Assembly: GCA_015039315.1 (NCBI GenBank)
Contig: WIDE01000206.1
Location: 1 to 32,082, forward strand
Length of the DNA stretch: 32,082 nucleotides
Origin: Clavulina sp. PMI_390
Taxonomy: Eukaryota > Basidiomycota > Agaricomycetes > Cantharellales > Hydnaceae
Direction: 5' to 3'
How positions within the stretch are numbered: the stretch's first letter is position 1; each line of letters starts with the position of its first letter. Positions 21,036 to 31,897 of this stretch are shown here, piece after piece. The notes beneath the pieces were generated by a model that did not search any database, was not told the origin of the DNA, and was given only the letters and a program-made list of their open reading frames with translations. The translations under genes were made by a program, and so were the position numbers.

Positions 21036-22016
21036 ATGACTTTTGACTCGCCAACACGTCGTGCATTTGTCACTAGTTTCGGCATCAAAAGAGCCAGGTC
21101 GCCGCCTTCACCTGTTCACTACACAGTAAGAGTCATCTCGTTAGAGTGAAAAATATAACAATACTAATACCGCGAAACCGTAGCTGCGAGGCTCACAAAA
21201 TGAAGACAACCCTCATCTTCATCCTGAGGAGCTTCGTCGGAACGTAAAACGCCTCAGGCTTGGCAGCCGTGGCACCAGCAGAGGATCCAGGAGCCCAAGC
21301 AGGAGTCCCGATCCACAACATCTGTCGACGTTAGAGGAGATGCAGGTGAGTCTAAAGAGCTTTAACTAATGCGCCAAACTGCATCAAGCTGACGAATCGC
21401 TCTCGTCACTGTTCAGATGGATGTCGAGCCACTTGGTGGCCCCGAACCCTCCCGACGTGTCTCCCCTCCCCCGACAAATCAGCCATTCTCTCCATCCACG
21501 TTTCTTGATCCAACTCGTTCCAATACCACTCCCCTGACCCCTGGAGAGTTCTCTGCATCACCCGCCATCCATGAATTCGCCCCTTCTGCTGCGCCCTCAT
21601 CTCACACTCTTTGGTCCGGGCTCGCACCCGTTCATGAAACTGCTCCGAATTTCTCCTCGAATTTCATCGTTCAGCCCAGCTATGCAATACCGTCATCCGA
21701 TCCACCTCCATCGTTATTCCCACCATCAACAGCATCAATTCAATCCCAACAACACCAACCCTCGATGTCCACCTCGAGACCCTTCTCTCCGCCCACTCCT
21801 CCCCAAACGCCACCCTTAAACGCGTCTACACAAGACTATGACATGAACACCTCCATGATGTCAATATCCTCTGAATCATCCCTGTCCGCAGCGCAGATCC
21901 CGCTACCCAACTCTCCGTCGGGCAAGACGCGCGGAAAGGTGTCCATGGGCTATCGTGCCGACTGCGAAAAATGTCGGATGAGGGTCCCAGGCCATTGGAT
22001 GCACGTCATTGAGTAG
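21036..22016 (+). CDS. Pro/Ser-rich protein with C-terminal CX2C-X6-HX2H motif
   Basis: Function unknown. Exons 21036-21125, 21184-21345 and 21417-22016 are all phase 0 and give 283 aa. Start MTFDSPTRRAFVTSFGIKRA. Exon 2 is charged, with an RS-like patch (RGTSRGSRSPSRSPD). Exon 3 is mostly Pro/Ser/Thr and predicted disordered, with a Pro-rich PFSPPTPPQTPPL segment that resembles proline-directed kinase sites. The last 25 residues are different in character: a basic, folded-looking tail GYRADCEKCRMRVPGHWMHV. Its two cysteines and two histidines could bind one zinc ion; that is an inference. The tail resembles small conserved hypothetical proteins I recall from other Agaricomycetes, which I cannot confirm here. 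The gene is divergent from the BTB gene. Confidence 0.8.
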
Positions 22017-22377
22017 CACCACGAACGGAGATGTGTGAGACCGCCGCATCATTATATCATGCATTATGCATTTTGCGCGTTCATCATCTGCGTCGACCAT
22101 CTCCGTCTTGCCCCTCCAGTTCGTCTTCATTCGCTTTCTTCCTTATCTCCCGCATTGGAACCATTGTAGTACAATTCATTCATACCCTGCCGCAAACCGC
22201 ACGTTATCATTTGTTACCTATCATTTCACTCGTACATTAGAGTCATCAGCCATCAACGCTGGTAATACATCGATTTTTCACTCTACATTAGCCCCGTGTC
22301 CACCGCTCTGCCTCAGTGACCTTGACGGGTAAAACAATCGAGCATCTTACAACAGCCTGAAAACACTTTCATCATTT
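22017..22377. other. Intergenic, convergent 3' ends
   Basis: 361 bases between the stop codons of the Pro/Ser-rich gene (plus) and the second F-box gene (minus). Nothing else was seen. It presumably holds both 3' untranslated regions. Confidence 0.6.
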
Positions 22378-23991
22378 TCACTCTACTAGGGGATGATCCA
22401 CAAGAGTGAATTCTTCCACTCGCTCCGCGTACCACTCAGCATGTTCGCCCACGAGCACTGGTGACATCGACAATCGGTTCAGCACCCCAGGTCTACCATC
22501 GAGCCCTACCGCGCGTTGGCCGCTAGGTTGTGCGACTTGATGGTCTTCTCTCCCACGATACGCGAGCCTGGACGACAGCATCTCGCGCAGCGCGAGTGCA
22601 TTTTCAGCGAGGTGCCGATCGTGCCCTTCATCTACCCAAGTGTCCGGCTTGTCGTATCCTGGTTGAGTGAGCTCGAGCGAGCGGAGGGTAGACAGGCACA
22701 GAGGTGGTGCAGCGGTGATCCATCCCATGATTTGGACGACCCATGTAGTGTCGATGGTATCCAGTCCTATGATGGTCAGGCTCTCAAGTTGATCAGCCAT
22801 ACGGCACTAGAACGGCAAACAAAAAGTAGAAGAAAAAGTGTTCAGAAATGGGCCAACAGTATCAAAAGGCAAGCTGTGAAGTACGGCAGCTAGGTGGTGA
22901 AGTTGAGGATGGAAGCACACAGTAATACTTACGATCACAGAAAAATCGTCTTCCCTGGCCAATTGAAACGCAAGCACAAGGCGATGAAGTCTGCGGATCG
23001 CCGGTTCGTCTAACCAAGGCAAAACTGAAGGATCATCCCAACCCACATCTAGCGTCAGAGTGTCCACGGTCGATGGAAGCGCAATCTGTGGATTGTTTGG
23101 GTTCCAAGAAGGCCCGGAGATAAGGGATAGCTCAATGGACGTAAGGAGTGGAGCATCGAGGGCTGAGAGGACCGACAGTTGGCTAATCCCAAGGTCATGG
23201 AGCACAAGCTTCTCCAAGTTGGGAAGTTTGCCGATCCCTTGCAAGAGACCCAAGTAGTACCTAATGGACAGGGTGCGGGTCTGGAAAATGAATGGTGGAA
23301 GTGAGTAACGACGGGCCATAGGCCCATCACCGTCGAAAAAATGGACGTGATCGAGCCTCATCCGGCTCGCGGTTTCATCGCTGACCACAAGTGCCCATAA
23401 GCTCGGTGTACAGCCAAAATGGAGTTCTGAAATGAGTGGTGCCAGTTCCGGCTTGATGAACATACTACTCTGACGCCATTTTTGACCTCCCCTGAAGTGT
23501 ACGCCACACCGCAAATGGCGCGAGCGAGTCGCGAAAAGCCCAACGAGGGGAAAGTTGATAGGTGCTTTAACCACCACCTTGCACCACAGCCGTGCAGTTC
23601 CGGTGCTGACTACTCGCCAGCAGCGACAGACATGACTCATCGATAGAGCCTGCTTACTGGGTTTGCGCCAGTTTTCGACTGCTAAGATGAAAATATCAGA
23701 AAGTATTTCGTCTGGGACTGCCGATACGGGTGTGAGGGACGCTCCAAATCCGGCTTGAAACGAGTCAAGCTTTGCTTCTGGACCAGAAATGGTGCTGTGG
23801 AGCGGGTCAAGGAGAAGTATATCATCGTCAACATTGGTGATGGCAGCATTGAGCGCTGTGATCTGTCCATTTCGGGCGCCTGGGTTCGCATGATTCAGGA
23901 CTCGCCTCAACTTGACAGAAGGGAGAGGCACCGATTCGGTTACATCATGGAGAGCTGGCGGTATGTGGTCGATGTCGAAAAGAACACGCAT
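22378..23991 (-). CDS. F-box protein (basidiomycete type)
   Basis: Probable SCF ubiquitin ligase substrate receptor. Two exons, 23991-22933 and 22806-22378, join in phase and give 495 aa. The first ATG in the frame is at 23991 (MRVLFDIDHIPPALHD). Residues about 30-85 hold a short helical stretch of the kind that often precedes the F-box in mushroom proteins. The F-box itself is at about 90-130: LTPVSAVPDEILSDIFILAVENW, then LSMSHVCRCWRVVSTGTARLWCKVVV. The remainder has leucine-rich-repeat character (LPNLEKLVLHDLGISQLSVL, APLLTSIELSLISG, STVDTLTLDVGW, LESLTIIGLD, LSTLRSLELTQPG), fitting substrate binding. Its start codon lies about 130 bases from the retrotransposon, so its promoter may have been displaced or altered by that insertion. 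Confidence 0.87.
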
Positions 23992-24126
23992 GATGAAGAG
24001 GCGTAGACAAAGGACTATATTATACGTCACAAGTTCAAAAAAGTGTGACCAGGACAATAAGATTGCTATCCAATGGGATACTCGTCAAGAGTTTTTATTA
24101 TTATTACTGCTTGTATAAAAATAAAG

Positions 24127-24611
24127 GGAACCCGACCGGAAAGTCGCTAAACTAGTGTGAACGAGCAAGCCGGCGGAAGAAAGAGGCAATGGAAAGGTGG
24201 AAAGAGTTGAATAAAAAGAGTACTGCGGGGATCAGAGCGTGAAACCCTCTGAGGATGCAGAACCCTATGCGCCCGACAGCGCAAGGTTGACCTGACCAAG
24301 GCAACCCCCACATGCACAGAAGCATGTGCCTCCTGACAGAGGACGCTAGTAGAGCAGAACTAGCGCGAGCAGGGCCCAAAGAAGGAATAGCTGACGCTAT
24401 TAGACGCATCCGGCGGAAGCCAAAATCCCATTAGACACTAGCCAATATGTCTGCTCCAAAATCCAAAATCCTATAACCACCATAATAAATCTCCTGCCAA
24501 ACCAGAACCTGCCACGTCACAAAAGAGCATCGGCCGAAGATGGATGAAACGCCTCAGGGGAATATATGCATGAAATGCAACAACCATGCAGCTACCGACC
24601 ACCACACCTGA
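24127..24611 (+). other. 5' leader of the retrotransposon
   Basis: About 485 bases before the ORF1 start used here. It should contain the element's internal promoter, as non-LTR elements do, but no motif was identified. Near its end, an ATG at 24540 opens a 23-codon frame (ending NHAATDHHT) that meets TGA at 24609-24611, immediately before and in frame with the ATG at 24612. ORF1 may therefore originally have started at 24540. Confidence 0.55.
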
Positions 24612-25964
24612 ATGCCACCAAGCTCCCCAGAACCCAACCAACGACAGCCACTCTCCTTAAACCGTCGCTCTCTCCTCACCCCCCAGGGTGCACCTCCAGA
24701 CACCCCCTCCCCATACCGCCCACAACCCGACGCTCCGCTCAAACGGAAATCTGACGACTCAAGGGCCCAGCCTGACCAACCTGCAAAACGCCCATCAAAA
24801 ATGACACGTCAGGGAGAGGAAGAGATCGATGTCGATGTCGAGTTCATCTGGAAGGACGAACAACCGGAATGAAACATCCAACCAGTTGACCCTGCTGCCT
24901 GCCTCCACCTCACTGACGGTCATAACCTCGAGCTCTTGAACTCGAACGTCCACCCCAAGACAAAGCAGTACGTGGTAAAGCTCCCCCCAGACTCGACCCT
25001 GTTCTTCATCATTGCAGGGAAGGGATACAACGCACGGGAAACAGTCATACAAGCAGAAGCCCTCGAAGAGGGCATACTCCAGACCTTCCCAAGTGCCACG
25101 GACGTCGCAATGACTGCACCTGTGCCTAAAGATCCCCCCGCGCCTAACGCAACCAACGCGTACCCGCACTGGATATACGGCGAGAACTTCCCTCAACCTG
25201 TCCGAAAGTGTCTTATAGACGCAAAGGCTGTCACAATGGATAACACAATCTTTATTGTCCTCCCGAGCCTAACCCCAACGCAGACCTACATAGGCTCCAT
25301 CAAAGGCTTCCACGGCCTCACGCTGGGTAAACGCCGCTACATAGACGCAGCTCGGAAAGCTGTCCGAGGAAACTGTGTCGACCCCGAGACGGGGAACCCG
25401 GCCCGATACCAAAGCTATGGTAACACGGAACCAATCGAACTGCTCGCGGAGACCTATGACATCCACCTACGCCCGTACAACCCTGGGCAAGACGGCTCCC
25501 ACCTCCTGGTCAACATCCATGGGAAAATACCTGTGAACACACCCAAAGGTGTCAACGAATGGAGGGGGGGGTTCAACCAGACAAGCGTGTTTGTCAATGG
25601 GCTTGGCGATGAAAAGCCCTCCACGTTCACCACTGACTCGTGCGTAACCTGCAAGCAGATAACGCACCCAACAAAATGCTGCCTCCTAGGCCCCATCCAG
25701 GCCGCTCTCCTCGCCGCCCAGAAGAAGAAGAGTGAAAACTCCGAAATTACGGTGGCCCCCGCAAACGCCGCCGAAGCTCAAGCAGCCATCGAGGCGGAGG
25801 CACGTGCGGAAGAACGCACCGCCCGTACCCTGGCTAACACCGCCGGCCAAGGACGAACGTCCAAGCCAAGAACCCCAGCTGCAAATGCTAGTAGCAAGAA
25901 GAATGCGAAGGCTGGAGAGTCATCGGGAGCGAAAAACGCCGGCAAGACAGCTGGCCGACACTAA
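24612..25964 (+). pseudogene. Retrotransposon ORF1 (Gag-like RNA-binding protein), interrupted
   Basis: Probable RNA-binding, particle-forming protein of the LINE. The frame runs from ATG 24612 to TAA 25962-25964 but is broken by a TGA at 24870-24872; the same frame continues beyond it. The N-terminal 86 codons are Pro/Arg-rich and end in an acidic VDVEFIWKDEQ. The main domain follows (QYVVKLPPDSTLFFIIAGKGYNARETV to FNQTSVFVNGL). A CCHC zinc knuckle (C-X2-C-X4-H-X4-C, nucleotides 25641-25682, CVTCKQITHPTKCC) comes next. The tail is Ala/Lys/Glu-rich and probably binds nucleic acid. Codon use is GC-richer than in ORF2. The TGA could be a mutated CGA (a CpG C-to-T change), a sequencing error, or a site of readthrough; the first is the simplest. 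Confidence 0.85.
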
Positions 25965-26301
25965 CCCTCCGGTGAGCACCATAACGAGACAACACAAAAG
26001 CAAAGACCAATGCTAACACGCAATCGTAAACCCGATAACCCCATACAGTACGAAATGGCTCCCCACACTACGCTATGCACAGCACGCTGATCGCTTGCAG
26101 ACCACCATTACGCCACTCCATCCCATACCCCTACACCCTCCTACACCATGGACTGCCATTAAATACATATTACGAGACACGTTGGACTCTCCCTCCCACT
26201 CCCATACTTTGAACTCTCGTTACTTACATATACCATACACCCAAATACAAAATATCCCAACCCCCGAAAGCAGGCGAAAAGCAAACATCACCCAAACTTA
26301 A
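25965..26301 (+). other. ORF1-ORF2 spacer of the retrotransposon
   Basis: Between the ORF1 stop and the start of the uninterrupted ORF2 frame. In the ORF2 frame it contains stops only at 26014-26016 and 26299-26301. A 94-codon open stretch between them is Pro/His-rich and lacks an ATG. Whether it is coding or a spacer is unresolved. Confidence 0.5.
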
Positions 26302-29300
26302 GCCCAAATCTACTGCACGAGGCAACAGGAAAGCTTAAGCCAACAGACAAGCCTCCGACTCCTGGGACTCAAGTCGAAAAACCCTAAAAAGGAAAAGTCC
26401 CGGAACTACAAAGGTCTGGTAAACCCTGTAGCCCTAACCCAAAAAACTAGTAAAACGACACAAATAAGCGCGTACGGCGAGTACCCGACGATTACGGACG
26501 ATAGAACACAACGGCACGGAAAGGTGGGGACACGGGTATCCCAGCGTCTGTCCGCCGGCCCTGAGATTGGCCCCCACCTCCTCGCACAGGAGACGGACGT
26601 CCCCCATGAGGACCAGGATGGCCCGAACGCCACCTCTAATAGAATCCCCTCGCCTCAAAGAGGAGAGTTGGCTAACATAGGCCACCCTGCCCCCATAGGG
26701 GACACGGATAGGATACGAGGAGCGAGCGCAAAAAGGATACTTGCACTGGCCCCTCACCGGCAAACGACATCTACAGCTAGAGCTGGAAGACACTACTTCG
26801 CCATACACCCCAGTAATGAAAGCAGTAGAGAGAGCGACGGCGGAGAAAACCCTGACGGCTCAACACACCCACTCAGACTAAGAGGGGGGTACAATGAAGA
26901 CACAGATATGGAAAGCGTATCAAGCTCGGACGACCAACCAGAGCAAGACTCCCAAGACAACCACGGGCCGCAACAGCAGAAACGCACTCGAGCAAGCCTC
27001 ACATTGGCCTCTCTGAACATCAGAGGAGCCTATGGAGACCGATCGAGCAGGAAATGGGGGAAAACCCTATACCACATGCGAAAAAACCAAACAGGAACCC
27101 CAGCACTCCAAGAAACCCACTCAGACGATGAGCAGATACGCAAGCTGAATGAAAATTTCCCATGCTACACCATACACCACACTAGCATCCTGGATGACGA
27201 AAACCAAAACGCGCATGCCAGAAAGGGAGTGGCGATCATAATAAACAAGAATCAGCTACCCCTAGGGGGCAGCACATTTACAGAGATAATTCCAGGAAGA
27301 GCGCTATTGGGAGAGATCCCATGGCGAGTAAACCTTACTCTTAATGTCCTAGCAATTTATGCACCACCAGACCCGGACGAAAACAGCGAATTCTGGAAAC
27401 AGCTCATAGAGACACTCCAGGAGAAGGAGATCACGCGAATTGACATCATGCTAGGTGACATGAACTTTGTTGAGGATAGCATAGACAGATGGCCACACCG
27501 AGAAGTCCCACAGAGAGCCACGGAAGCAATGTTAGAACTAAGAATTCGCTACTCACTAGATGACGGATGGAGGAGACGAAACCCCCCACCAGCCAGAGCA
27601 AACACATACACTCAGTCGGCAAACCAAGGCGGAGGCGCATCTAGAATCGACCGCATATACTGCACCGACGAGATATACGAGCAAAGTACGCGATGGGAGA
27701 TTGCCAGAATTGACAACATCGCAAACCTTGACCACTTCGCCGTGAGCACAACCATCACAGATGACAAAGCGCCATATATTGGACCTGGACGATGGAGGTT
27801 CCCAGAAAACCTACTCTACGATAAAAATCTATGGAGAGAAATCGATAGACTAGGGCACAAATTGATGCAAGACATTGAGCAACTAGAGGAAATGGACACA
27901 CACCTCATCCAGACATTCTGGAAAAACTTCACCAGCGATATCAAACAAATAGCGCAGAAACTAGACAAAATAAAGAAGGGAAAGCTAAGATCGGCAATAA
28001 CAAGCTTAGAAAGAGATAGAGCCCGACTGATGCAAACGAGAGATGATCAGCACCAGTACGCCGCACATCAATCCACGGCACTACAAATCAACGAAAGAAT
28101 CAATGAACTCACAAACGCACGAGACGAAAAACGGAGCCAAACGAGCCACACCCTACAGAAAATACAAAGGGAAACAATGTGCAAAGAATGGTGCAGAAAA
28201 GGAAGAGAAGACAAACCGCGAGATGTTCTCCATAAACTGCAGAAAACCCCAGACATGGCCAATACTGACGAACAAGCGAGAGAAACGGAACCAACCTACG
28301 CCACAAAGACCGAAGATATGGCAGAAGTAATGGCAAACCATTACAACAGAGTACAAATCGATGATGTCAGTGAATCCGTAAGAAAAGAGAACAGAGAGAA
28401 AGTACTGCCTTACATTCAAGCCTGCTCAAACGAAGAAGCAGAAGAGATAGCCAAAGCAATATCTCACGAAGACGTGGTGTGGGCCCTAAAAAAGACGCCA
28501 AACGGAAGATCGCCAGGCCCCAATGGCATCCCTGCTGAACTATACAAGATAATGCATAAGAGATGGGTCAGCTCCAGAAACAACAATAAACCATGCCCAG
28601 ACATCGCAAAAATACTGCAGAAGGTCTACCAAAGCATTGAGGACCACGGGATTGTTGAAGAATCATTCAACGAAGGCTGGATATGCCCAATTTTCAAAAA
28701 GAAAGATCCATCAGACCCAATGAACTACAGGCCGATAACGATACTAAACATAGAGTACAAAATACTCACCACAATAATAATGAAAAGAATAGCCAAAGTC
28801 GCCCCAAACATCATTGATGAAGCTCAAGCGGGATTTGTACCGGGAAGAAGCATCCACCACCACATAGATCTAGCAACGAGAATGATTGAACTCTGCGATC
28901 TGATCGAACAAGAGGGGGCAATCTTCTCTCTAGACCAAGAGAAAGCATACGACCGAATTAACCACACTTACCTATGGGAAGCACTAGAAAGGGCAAATAT
29001 ACCCCTGAACACCATCGAGACCATACAGTCGCTCTACAAAGGAGCTAAAAGTCGAGTCCTAGTAAACGGAGTAATGAGTAACCCAATAGAAATAACCAGA
29101 GGAGTGAGACAAGGAGACCCACTATCATGCCTACTATTCCTGATTGCGATAGAACCATTCTCACGAATGATAAAGGAATCACCAGAACTCTCAGGACTAT
29201 CCATCCCAATGAGTGACGGATCAACAAGGAGAGTAATCCTGACCCTCTTTGCGGACGACTCAACGCTGTTCCTGTCCCGGAACGACAGCATCGAGAAAGT

Positions 29301-31896
29301 CATGGAGATAAAGAACACATGGTGCCTAGCATCAGGGGCACAATTCAACGATGAAAAAACAATAGTGATTCCAGTAGGTCCAGCAGCCTACAGAGAGGAA
29401 GTATGTTTCCAACACCAAATAAATGATACACCCGAAGGAAAGATTGACGAAAAAGTCACAATAGCCAAAGACGGTGAACCCACCAGATTCCTAGGTGCTC
29501 CCATAGGAAATCGACTAGACCACAGCCAAATCTGGAACCAAGTAACCGCAACAATTAAGAAAAAACTCGAATGGTGGGAAAAGAAATGGCCTACAATGAT
29601 AGGAAGGAAATTCATCACAGAAATGTCAGTCATGAACAAAACACAATTCCTCACCAGGGCGATAGGTATGCCGGAAAAAACTGAGAAATGTCTGTCAAAT
29701 ATGACATGGAAGTTTGCATGGGGATCGGAAGCCACCCCAACAATCAGCAACCGCCACCTGTACCAGGACATCTCAAATGGCGGAAGAGGACTAACAAATC
29801 TACAAGCCCGAAATGAAGCAATCGAGCTTGTGAAAAGCCGCGATACCCTACTAAGTGGAGGCGAAAGGACTTTAGCCGCAGAAGCCACAATGGCAGTCAT
29901 CTTTGCATCCCTACCGAAAAATAAAGCAAAAAAGGTCGAAGGGAATGCCAGATCCGATTATCTTATGCAAACGATCTACAGAGGAGATAAACTCATGAGC
30001 AAACGGATGCCAGAGCCGATAAAAAGGATGCTGAAGACTGCCCACAAACACCGGATAAACTTCAACAGCATAGAGCTCACCAAAACTCAGAAGCTCAACC
30101 TCCCAGCCTTCTACAGCATAGGTAGAGACCCAAACAAAAAACAAACGGCTAACCTCCCATCGGCCAAGTGCATACGAAAGACGCACAATATCCAAAAGGT
30201 GGGCGACCTGGTAAACATGCGAGGAGCAGCAGAGCAAAACGACCACAACAGTAAGGCAAAGAACTGTACCTGCACTTACTGCGCAGAGGAGAGGGGAAAA
30301 GGCTGTAAAAACCCATCGACATGCATAAGAACCGCAGAGAGACTGATCAAAGACCTCAGAGAGGACTTTGACCCATATAACCCAATGGACCACACCATCA
30401 GAAGCCCAGACTACTTGGACTGCACACCAATACAGGAGGGAAAACGAATCGAAGTAGATCGCACCAGACATACCAAAGGGGAACTATCGAACAATATCAG
30501 AATTTTCACGCACAAAAATGAACAAAACCAGCCTACCCAGGATAGACCAGCGAACAACACCCCATACACAGGCCCGCCAGTAGTCATAGTATACACTGAC
30601 GGCTCCTGCTTGAAAAACGGTGACCTAGAAGCAATAGCAGGAAGCGGCGCATACTTCGGCGAAGATGACCCGAGAAATTTCGCAATCAGAGTAGGACGCA
30701 ACATAAAACAGGACAACAACGCTGGTGAAATGCTAGCCATCCTTGAAACCTGCAGGACCGTACACCCACAGCCCGACCTAATCATCAAAACGGACTCAAT
30801 GTGGGCAATAAAAGCACTTACCACAGAGAGAAGAAACAATGAGAACAAAGGCTATATTGACGTGCAACATAGCAAACTGATACAAGCAACGATCGCCGAA
30901 ATTCTGAACAGAAAAGGCAAAACTAGTGTTGAATGGGTTAAAGGGCACAACAACGAACAAGGAAATGAGGAGGCAGACCTGCTAGCCAACCAAGGAACCC
31001 AAGCCGAAGAGGTTGCTGCCACTGAAATTGAAGGACATAACGCCCTCAAACTACAGGCGGCAATGCGAGCAAAAATGAGCCAGAAGCTACTATACAGAGG
31101 CATAATGAGCAAGAACCCACAAGCGCGCAAGAAAAACCATAGAGCAGAGTCGATGCTCAAACTGGCACGAGATGCCACCTATAACATAATGGGCGAACGC
31201 CCCCCAGATAAACGATACTAAAAAGCCTTCCTAAATAGAGACGACTTCCCACCAAATATAAGCGTATGGTTATGGAAACTCACACATGACGCTCACAGGA
31301 TAGGAAGGAGATGGCTAGAAATAAGAAACTACGAACATAGAGGCATCTGCCAGTATCAAGAAGACGAATGCGAAGGACAAATAGAAGGCATGAACCACAT
31401 ACTATTCTCGTGCCCAGGAAACCACACCAAGGCTGCATGGAAAGCGGCAAGAGAACTGCTAGACAAAGCGGGCATCAAGCAACCCCCAGTGATGGACCTT
31501 GGAGAAATCATAACATGCGCGATCATCAAACTGCCAGACGAAGACGAAGTTAAGACCACCAAAGGACAAAGCAGACTGTACCGTCTAATCAATATCAACA
31601 CGGCATGGACACTGTGGAAAATCAGAAACGAACGCGTCATTGGTGAAACACAAATCACCGAAGCCCAGCTCCTCAACAAACTCAGAGTAGGCCTCAACAA
31701 GCAACTCATAATCGATCAGATGACCTTGACTCATGGCAAACTCTCGAAGAAAAGATGGATGGCAAAAAAGAGGCTGGTCCTAGGAACATGGGATCCTGTA
31801 CTGGCGTACAGAAACAGCCTGCCAGATGACTGGATTGGGCACAACGGGGTTTTAGTGGGTAGACTCTCGCATCGACCTAACGGTAGAAACCGTTAG
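26302..31896 (+). pseudogene. Retrotransposon ORF2: endonuclease, reverse transcriptase, RNase H (premature stop)
   Basis: Replicase of the LINE: nicks target DNA, then copies its RNA onto the nick. The frame is open from 26302; the first ATG is only at 26908. APE endonuclease: LNIRG (27013), QETH (27109), GDMN (27454), SRIDRIY (27640), LDH (27727). Reverse transcriptase: NGRSPGPNGIPAE, NYRPITIL, QAGFVPGRSI, motif A SLDQEKAYDRI (Asp at 28933), motif B RQGDPLSCLLF, motif C FADD (29248-29259), then FLGAPIG. A Cys cluster follows (30264 to about 30326). RNase H: YTDGS (Asp 30598), Glu 30727, Asp 30793, Asp 30976. A TAA at 31219-31221 stops the frame, which then continues unchanged for 224 codons carrying a CCHC-like motif (C 31348, C 31369, H 31396, C 31411) to TAG at 31894. 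Arg is mostly AGA and Ile often ATA, unlike host genes. Confidence 0.95.
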
Positions 31897-31897
31897 G
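31876..31897 (+). other. Perfect hairpin spanning the ORF2 stop codon
   Basis: Arms cctaacggt (31876-31884) and accgttagg (31889-31897) are perfectly complementary, nine base pairs around the loop agaa. The ORF2 stop TAG (31894-31896) sits inside the 3' arm. In RNA the stem would involve the last codons and the stop. Purpose unknown. Confidence 0.85.

Noticed and set aside
29388..30848. Several long minus-strand open frames opposite ORF2
   Set aside because: They are shadows caused by the A-rich, stop-poor complement of ORF2 and contain no domain.
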